From NCBI GenBank assembly GCA_030057555.1, contig JASGUU010000090.1, positions 1 through 40,515 on the forward strand: a stretch of 40,515 bases of DNA, given 5' to 3'. Shown one piece after another: positions 35,700 to 40,515 of this stretch. A program made the position numbers and the translations under genes. The notes below the pieces were generated by a model that saw nothing but the letters and a program-made list of their open reading frames with translations, did no database searches and was not told the origin of the DNA. The stretch comes from Bacillota bacterium (GTDB lineage: Bacteria > Bacillota > Clostridia > Saccharofermentanales > Fastidiosipilaceae). Every line of letters begins with the position of its first letter. Position 1 is the stretch's first letter.

Positions 35700-37185
35700 T
35701 GACGAGATTTATTTCCTTACTGCGCTTAAGGAGAAGGTCCCCTGGCACGAACACGGCATCAGCGAAGTATTGACGGCTGAGACAGCAGCCAAAGCCCGTC
35801 AGTTGCTTCTTGATACGACCGTTGATGTTGCCATCTGCGATATTGAGATGCCGGATGAGTCCGGTCTGGAGTTCGCTAAATGGTTGCTTCATAACGAGCC
35901 GACCACTCAGGTGATCTTTCTAACTGGACATGCTCGTTTTGAGTATGCTCAACAGGCAGTCAGGTTGGATGCGTTTGATTACATAGTAAAACCAGTTCCT
36001 TTTGCTCAGATTCTGGAGAGCGTTATTCGTGCCTGCGAGCAGGTAGAGGCAATACAACAGCAAAACAAGGATGCGCGAAGATGGGAAAGATACGAAACGG
36101 AACTACAGATACAAAGGCCAGAACAGATAAGACAATTCTGGCGTGATGTCATTGATAATCGTGTCAGCCGAAAGAGGATATGGTCGCAAATAGCTGGTTT
36201 CGATATTTCGCTGTCTGAAGACGAACAGATTCTCCCCATAGCAATTTGGATTCGTGATGATCAAAGATTCCAGCTGGCCGATCCAGAGGATCTTGCCGGC
36301 TTTGCCCTGCGAAAGCAGATTGATTCATTTCTTGGCACATCTGGCTTGTCGCTGGCATATGAGGGTATGGATGCACTTGTTCTGATCTACCAGTCAAATG
36401 TTTCTGCCGAGCTATTATGTCGGGAGCTAAAAAACATCGCGATACAGTTGGGCTGTATTGTCGAAAGCCGAGTCGGTGATTTGTCCAGTCCAGAAGAGTT
36501 GTGGTGGACAGTACAGGAATTGGTCAACCAGCTTGTAAGGCCATCAGCCAATATTCCGGCCCTTTCCCAAATACAATGGGAGCGAATGCTATACCACAGA
36601 GACGTAGATCTGCTGCACGAACAGGTAGCTGTTGTGCGTGAGCTCCTGGAGCGTGACGGCTGTACACCGGATCTGTTAATTGCCTATCACGAGTTAAGTG
36701 CTGCTGTGTGGTCGTTATCTGTTCAGAATCATCTGAGTGAACGTACAAGCAGTTTGCTGACAAGTTACAATGCTCAGCAAGATAATTGCGGCAGGCTGGT
36801 ACAATGGATGTACAGTTTGATAAATTCCTGTGTTGCTGACTTGGAAACAGGCTTTGGCAGCCAGTCGACAGCTGTCTACAACGCATGTCTCTTCATTGAC
36901 AAGAACTTAGGTAATGAATTGTCGAGGGAGATAGTGGCCCAGCAGATTCATATGCATCCTGTCTATTTTGCGCGACTGTTCAAAGACGAAATGGGCATGT
37001 CGATAGGTGACTATGTGGCACGGAAGCGGGTTGATCTATCCAGACAACTGCTTATGAATGATGGTCTGAAAATACAGGCGATTGCGAAACAATGCGGGTT
37101 CACGAATGTGTCTTACTTCAATCGTGTATTTCGAAAGCATACCGGAATGACTCCTATAGAATATCGAGAAAATGCGCTTGCCTGA
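35680..37185 (+). CDS. YesN-like AraC-family response regulator
   Basis: This 501-residue regulator has a receiver domain (1-120) with acidic residues Asp7-Asp8, phospho-acceptor Asp54 in AICDIEMPDESG and Lys104 in YIVKPVP. A variable middle of about 270 residues follows, then a C-terminal AraC/XylS DNA-binding domain (about 400-500) with two helix-turn-helix units (SREIVAQQIHMHPVYFARLF and KIQAIAKQCGFTNVSYFNRVF, then KHTGMTPIEYRE). It overlaps the kinase gene by 20 bp, showing translational coupling. It probably activates the divergent importer array when phosphorylated. The gene ends before an inverted repeat that could terminate it. Confidence 0.95.
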   Translation: MNLLILDDEIYFLTALKEKVPWHEHGISEVLTAETAAKARQLLLDTTVDVAICDIEMPDESGLEFAKWLLHNEPTTQVIFLTGHARFEYAQQAVRLDAFDYIVKPVPFAQILESVIRACEQVEAIQQQNKDARRWERYETELQIQRPEQIRQFWRDVIDNRVSRKRIWSQIAGFDISLSEDEQILPIAIWIRDDQRFQLADPEDLAGFALRKQIDSFLGTSGLSLAYEGMDALVLIYQSNVSAELLCRELKNIAIQLGCIVESRVGDLSSPEELWWTVQELVNQLVRPSANIPALSQIQWERMLYHRDVDLLHEQVAVVRELLERDGCTPDLLIAYHELSAAVWSLSVQNHLSERTSSLLTSYNAQQDNCGRLVQWMYSLINSCVADLETGFGSQSTAVYNACLFIDKNLGNELSREIVAQQIHMHPVYFARLFKDEMGMSIGDYVARKRVDLSRQLLMNDGLKIQAIAKQCGFTNVSYFNRVFRKHTGMTPIEYRENALA

Positions 37186-37348
37186 CATGTACTCTGATAT
37201 GGCTGATAGCCGTGCATGTTTGCAATAACCATGAACAAAGAATAAGGCATTCACTTTACTTGATATGCCTTGGGAATGCAGGCAGGCTCGACTTGCTCAA
37301 ATAACATGGAAAGCTGGGCTAGCGGGACTTTCCGAGTTATGGAAAGAG

Positions 37349-37389
37349 AAACGGCCGAAACGTGCCAGTATCAGGTGTTTCGGCCGTTT
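37349..37389. terminator. Convergent 13-bp inverted repeat, probable bidirectional terminator
   Basis: AAACGGCCGAAAC (37349-37361) pairs perfectly with GTTTCGGCCGTTT (37377-37389) around 15 bases. The stem lies between the convergent response regulator (ends 37185) and the isomerase-like gene (ends 37441). Each arm also holds the palindrome CGGCCG. The A- and T-rich stem ends would serve transcripts from both sides. Confidence 0.6.
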
Positions 37390-37440
37390 GTCGATGTAGT
37401 GACTAATGGAAGCGCAATATATCGGTCAGGTTTAGTGTTT

Positions 37441-38733
37441 TCAGCAAAGCTCGTTTCGCAGGCCGAGCAGGCGTCCGACGCTTTTCAGATGGGGAACATG
37501 TTTGCCGGGCAGAACGGTTATGTGGTGGGAGTAGACATGTTCCATGAACTCGTGGCCGTCGCGCAGGCGGATGATGCCGCCGCAGCGGCAGTCGGAGCCG
37601 GGATAGTGCGCATAGCCGGTGAGCTCCGCCGGGGAGAGCAGCCAGCGGTCGAAGCTGGAGTGCAACCTGACAAGTGAAATATCGCCTTTGGGGATCTGGG
37701 CATCGATCATCACGGCGTTCTCATCCAGCATGCCCAGGACCGCGGGCCTCAGCACCCAGGTGCTGGCGATGGATTCGGGGATCAGGCCGCAGTAGCCGCA
37801 GTGTACCAGCAGCGCGTGGTCTTCGGGATGTTCGACGCTCGGAAAGCCTGAAATCTTCTCATGCTTTACGGCGGCGGGGCCCATCAGAAAGGGATAGATG
37901 TTGGTGCTGAAACTACCCTTTCCGATGCTTTCCTCGACGATGTATTCGGTGAGCAGCGAGATGGTGTCGGCCTCGCAGACGACCTTTATATTGCGCTCGC
38001 GATGCAGCAGTGCCAGAGCCAGACAGGGGCTGGTGTCGGTGAAGCGCGATTCGTTCAGGCAGTTGCAGCCGATACCCGCGACATTGTCGAGCTGATCCAG
38101 CTGCGCCAGCATGGCCATATACAGCTTGATCGCTGAAAGCAGACGAATGCCGCGCACATCCTCCTTCAGGATGACCTTTTCTCTGGCAACGGCACGGGCG
38201 GCAGTGTCAGGAATGGCGCGTGCGGCTTCGCAGAGCCTGCTGTAGGGAAAGTACTGGATTTCAAGTCCAAAGCGCTCCCTGATGCGCCGGGTGCATTCGT
38301 CTTCGTACCAGTAGAAGCCCTGCTGGGCCTCGTCCTGCCAGATGACGAAGCGCACCGTTTGCAGGGCGCGCTTCAGCTTGAGCGCGCGTATCAGCACTCT
38401 GGCAAGCTCGATGTCATGGGGAGTGTAGAGTTCTACGCCTGCGGCCTTCAGATAGCTCGCCTGCTCCCAGTCCCACATGCTGCGCGCGCCGTAGGGGCTG
38501 GAAATGCCAAGGATTGGAAGCGGGATGGCCTTCAGTTCACCGGCCTTTCTGTAGACTTCCACGGAGAGAAAAGGCACGATGGCGGCATCGGCGGCGGGCA
38601 GCGGCTGCCCGGGTTCCACCGGCGCGAGGAACTCGGCTTCTTCCGCGAACAATTCCCGCAGAAGAGCCAGCCGCGCGTCAAAGCTCTCCTGACTTGTCTG
38701 TGCAAAATGGATCGGTACCAGGGCAGCCTTCAT
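37441..38733 (-). CDS. L-fucose/L-arabinose isomerase-like protein
   Basis: This 430-residue protein resembles the FucI/AraA superfamily in fold and C-terminal organisation but is shorter than FucI (about 590). Features are ILGISSPYGARSMWDWE, RFGLEIQYF, GCNCLNESRFTDTSPCLALAL, VVCEADT, LLVHCGYCGLIPE, HYPGSDCRCGG and VYSHHITVLPGKH. Glu228 or Glu254, Asp256 and His403/404 could form the metal site used by the isomerases, but I cannot confirm it. Many cysteines (CNC, CGYCG, CRC) are unusual for the family. It may isomerise or epimerise a ketose or aldose, or be a paralogue with another job. ATG 38733 follows GGGAGGA. It is divergent from a Gfo/Idh/MocA gene. Confidence 0.65.
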   Translation of the reverse strand: MKAALVPIHFAQTSQESFDARLALLRELFAEEAEFLAPVEPGQPLPAADAAIVPFLSVEVYRKAGELKAIPLPILGISSPYGARSMWDWEQASYLKAAGVELYTPHDIELARVLIRALKLKRALQTVRFVIWQDEAQQGFYWYEDECTRRIRERFGLEIQYFPYSRLCEAARAIPDTAARAVAREKVILKEDVRGIRLLSAIKLYMAMLAQLDQLDNVAGIGCNCLNESRFTDTSPCLALALLHRERNIKVVCEADTISLLTEYIVEESIGKGSFSTNIYPFLMGPAAVKHEKISGFPSVEHPEDHALLVHCGYCGLIPESIASTWVLRPAVLGMLDENAVMIDAQIPKGDISLVRLHSSFDRWLLSPAELTGYAHYPGSDCRCGGIIRLRDGHEFMEHVYSHHITVLPGKHVPHLKSVGRLLGLRNELC

Positions 38734-38832
38734 AAATCAGTCCTCCCTTTTCCTTTTGCATGCTGACGGACCACCCGACTGGGTGACCGGCAGTCACCTC
38801 TGTCTATCCCTCCTTTTTAAGCTCTCTTAATT

Positions 38833-38860
38833 ATTGTACTATCATTCTAGTCCATGTCAG
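38833..38860 (-). promoter_or_regulatory. Promoter of the isomerase-like gene
   Basis: On the minus strand, CTGACA (38855-38860) and TACAAT (38833-38838) form near-consensus -35 and -10 boxes with 16 bp between them, about 100 bp before the ATG at 38733. A short inverted repeat GGTGAC/GTCACC (38782-38787 and 38793-38798) in the leader could be an operator. Confidence 0.55.
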
Positions 38861-39025
38861 GCCGGTGCGATTGTGGCAGGTACCGGGAGTTCATGTTTAG
38901 AGGAAGTGCAATGCACGTAAAGCCTCCTGCAGATACGAGAACCCCTGTGTTCCCAATCGCAAACAGGCCAGGCCGCGATGCGCAGGCAATATGCACACTG
39001 GGGAGCTTTCAGAGGGGGCTTTTGC

Positions 39026-40045
39026 ATGTTCAAGGTGATTGTTGCCGGCTGTGGCAGCATCGCAAACAAATGGCTCGCCAATCTGACCGCACGGGATGAT
39101 GTGCAAATTGTGGCGCTGGTGGATCCTGTCAGGGAGAATGCTCTGGCTCATAAAGAGAGGCATGAGCTCCCATGCAGGGTATTTCCAGACCTGGCACAGG
39201 CGCTGGCTGAGACACAGGCCAGTCTGCTGATCGACACGACGCCGCCGGCCATGCATGAAGAGATTGTTGTGCGGGGGCTGGAAAGCGGACTCGATGTGTT
39301 CGGCGAGAAGCCCATGGCGGACAGCATGCAGGCCGCCCGGAACATCCTCGCTGCCGTCGATGCGTCCGGCAAACGCTACTTTGTCATGCAGAACCGCCGC
39401 TATCTGCATGGTATCCAGACCCTCAGGCAGACGATTGAAAGCGGCGTGGTGGGTGCTCCTTATCATGTGTTTGTGGATATGCGTTTGGGTGCGCATTTCA
39501 CCGGCTTCCGAAACGAGATGGAACATCCATTAATTATCGACATGGCCATCCACACCTTTGATGAGGCTCGCTACCTGCTCGGCGATGCCAGAGCCGTCAG
39601 TGCCTACTGTCAGGAATACAACCCGCCCCACTCGTGGTATCGGGGCGCCGCCGCCGCCGACTGCATATTCGAGATGAACAGCGGCTCGATATTTCTCGCA
39701 CGGCTGTCCTGGGTCAGCCGCAGTGAAAACACCTCATCTCACGGCAAATGGCATGTTTCCTGCACGGAGGGTGCCGCCCTCTGGGATGGCTATGGCCGTG
39801 TGTCGGTCAACGTCGCCCAAGCTCTGCCCGAAAACCGTTCATACTATGAAGAGGAAGGCATCCTGTCGGATGTCAGCCTCTGCACCGCCGGCCGTGAGGA
39901 GCATGACGGCTGTCTGGACGATATGTTCTCCGCTCTTCTTTCGGATCAAAGCATGCAGACCGACTGCCACAACAACATCCATTCACTGGCCATGGTGCAT
40001 GCCTGTCTTGAAAGCTCCAAAACCGGCAGAAAAGTCTATCTGTAA
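39026..40045 (+). CDS. Gfo/Idh/MocA family oxidoreductase
   Basis: This 339-residue NAD(P)-dependent oxidoreductase has the N-terminal Rossmann motif VAGCGSIANKW (G8-x-G10), Asp33 in ALVDP, and the family lysine in VFGEKPMA (Lys95), with Asp172 and His176 in IIDMAIHTFDE as the catalytic pair. These enzymes oxidise or reduce sugars, inositols or sugar acids. The frame runs back to 38978, but ATG 39026 follows AGAGGGGG and begins directly at the motif. It shares a divergent control region with the isomerase-like gene, so they may act on the same substrate. It is slightly less GC-rich than the arabinose block. Confidence 0.9.
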   Translation: MFKVIVAGCGSIANKWLANLTARDDVQIVALVDPVRENALAHKERHELPCRVFPDLAQALAETQASLLIDTTPPAMHEEIVVRGLESGLDVFGEKPMADSMQAARNILAAVDASGKRYFVMQNRRYLHGIQTLRQTIESGVVGAPYHVFVDMRLGAHFTGFRNEMEHPLIIDMAIHTFDEARYLLGDARAVSAYCQEYNPPHSWYRGAAAADCIFEMNSGSIFLARLSWVSRSENTSSHGKWHVSCTEGAALWDGYGRVSVNVAQALPENRSYYEEEGILSDVSLCTAGREEHDGCLDDMFSALLSDQSMQTDCHNNIHSLAMVHACLESSKTGRKVYL

Positions 40046-40515
40046 CCAGGCTGCTCTCTGCTGCTGCATCGCCTCCGCCTGCACAACTCAGTATGCGGTT
40101 TTGCTGGACGGGCGGTGCCCGGCCTGTCCGTTGATCATGAACCGTTTGTCCTGGATCAGGGATACAAATCCCGGGGCTTTGCTGCGGTGAGCTTCTACAG
40201 GGCGAAAAGATAAGCTGGCTGCCATCAACAGAACGGGTAAACCGGGCACAGACAGCCAGGCGTTCAAAATGGCTGTTCTGGCTGAGTGCTGGCCTGGTGC
40301 ATAGAAGGATCGTGAGCAGAAAGTGGACTTATACACGGGAGCTCGTGGATAAGTCGGATTTTTGAGTGGAAAACCACCACTCAGACCGAATTTTGCTTGT
40401 ATATTGCAGTCGGCCAAGGATACATGGCCTTGGTCAGGCTTTCCACAGATCCTATGAGCCACATAGGATAATGGAACCGTACAGTTGAGGGCGCCGTTTT
40501 TTTGCTTGGGATCTA
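40046..40515. other. Non-coding, hairpin-rich window end
   Basis: No gene was recognised. Four consecutive inverted repeats occur: 40326-40355 (12 pairs, one mismatch), 40363-40383 (TGAGTGG/CCACTCA), 40414-40433 (CCAAGG/CCTTGG) and 40449-40469 (ATCCTATG/CATAGGAT). A T7 run follows at 40497-40503. A 124-codon minus-strand frame (40088-40462) spans the region but crosses all the hairpins and has no family resemblance. Confidence 0.5.
40326..40355. repeat. Inverted repeat with opposed DnaA-box-like 9-mers
   Basis: GACTTATACACG (40326-40337) pairs with CGTGGATAAGTC (40344-40355) with one mismatch, around a 6-base loop. Each arm contains a sequence one base away from a DnaA box: TTATACACG on the plus strand (40329-40337) and TTATCCACG on the minus strand (40344-40352). 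It is immediately followed by GGATTTTT, which also makes it look like a terminator. Confidence 0.5.

Noticed and set aside
40326-40355. Replication origin from the two DnaA-box-like sequences
   Set aside because: There are only two imperfect boxes, no AT-rich unwinding region, and no dnaA, dnaN or rep gene nearby. It is kept only as a structural observation.
40088-40462. 124-codon minus-strand ORF at the window end
   Set aside because: It crosses four hairpins, has no recognisable domain and no clear ribosome binding site.

Overview
The window looks like chromosome from a carbohydrate-fermenting member of the Bacillota (Firmicutes). Three importers of the permease-permease-lipoprotein (LplABC/YtcP) layout, a YesM/YesN-type two-component pair, AGGAGG-type ribosome binding sites and the clustering of glycosidases with sugar isomerases all fit a gut-type or plant-fibre-degrading clostridial lineage. 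This placement is inference; there is no rRNA or other phylogenetic marker here. Base composition is mosaic. The enzyme block from about 1.7 to 16.7 kb is very GC-rich, with third codon positions mostly C or G. The transporter and regulator blocks (17.3-23.2 and 25.2-37.2 kb) are visibly more AT-rich. The segment after 37.4 kb is intermediate.

Layout. Positions 1-1,110 hold debris: a hairpin, a decayed reading frame, a 60-bp tandem repeat array and a possible 44-residue ORF. Then come a GNAT acetyltransferase, araB-araA (minus strand) and, divergent from them, a GH78-like rhamnosidase followed by an RpiB/LacAB-type isomerase. From 8.4 to 11.2 kb the minus strand carries an aminotransferase, a deoxyinosine-type DNA glycosylase and a ketopantoate-reductase-like gene. 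From 11.4 to 17.1 kb the plus strand carries a HAD phosphatase, a GH51 arabinofuranosidase, a PHP-domain protein, two GNATs and an ArsC/Spx-like protein. From 17.3 to 24.0 kb there is importer 1, a GH43 enzyme, an unclassified clan GH-A-like enzyme and a cupin. From 24.1 to 33.7 kb a minus-strand array holds importer 3, importer 2, an UxuA-like mannonate dehydratase relative and a zinc alcohol dehydrogenase. It is read divergently from a YesM-like sensor kinase and a YesN/AraC-like response regulator. Last come an L-fucose/arabinose-isomerase-like protein and a divergent Gfo/Idh/MocA oxidoreductase, then a hairpin-rich non-coding end.

How it fits together. The best-supported theme is use of arabinose-containing plant glycans such as arabinan, arabinoxylan or pectin side chains. 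GH51 and GH43 would release L-arabinose, a GH78-like enzyme would remove rhamnose or a related sugar, and AraA and AraB would convert arabinose to ribulose 5-phosphate; the epimerase AraD is not in the window. The UxuA-like/ADH block with two importers and its own two-component system looks like a second module for an acidic or unusual sugar. None of the three importers has an ATPase gene here, so a shared MsmX/UgpC-type ATPase encoded elsewhere is expected. I found no defence system, CRISPR array, prophage, intact transposase, rRNA or tRNA. The most unusual items are the repeat array, a 35-bp triplication across the GH51 stop codon, the hairpins after two binding-protein genes, the cysteine cluster in the GH-A-like enzyme, and the isomerase-like/oxidoreductase pair.
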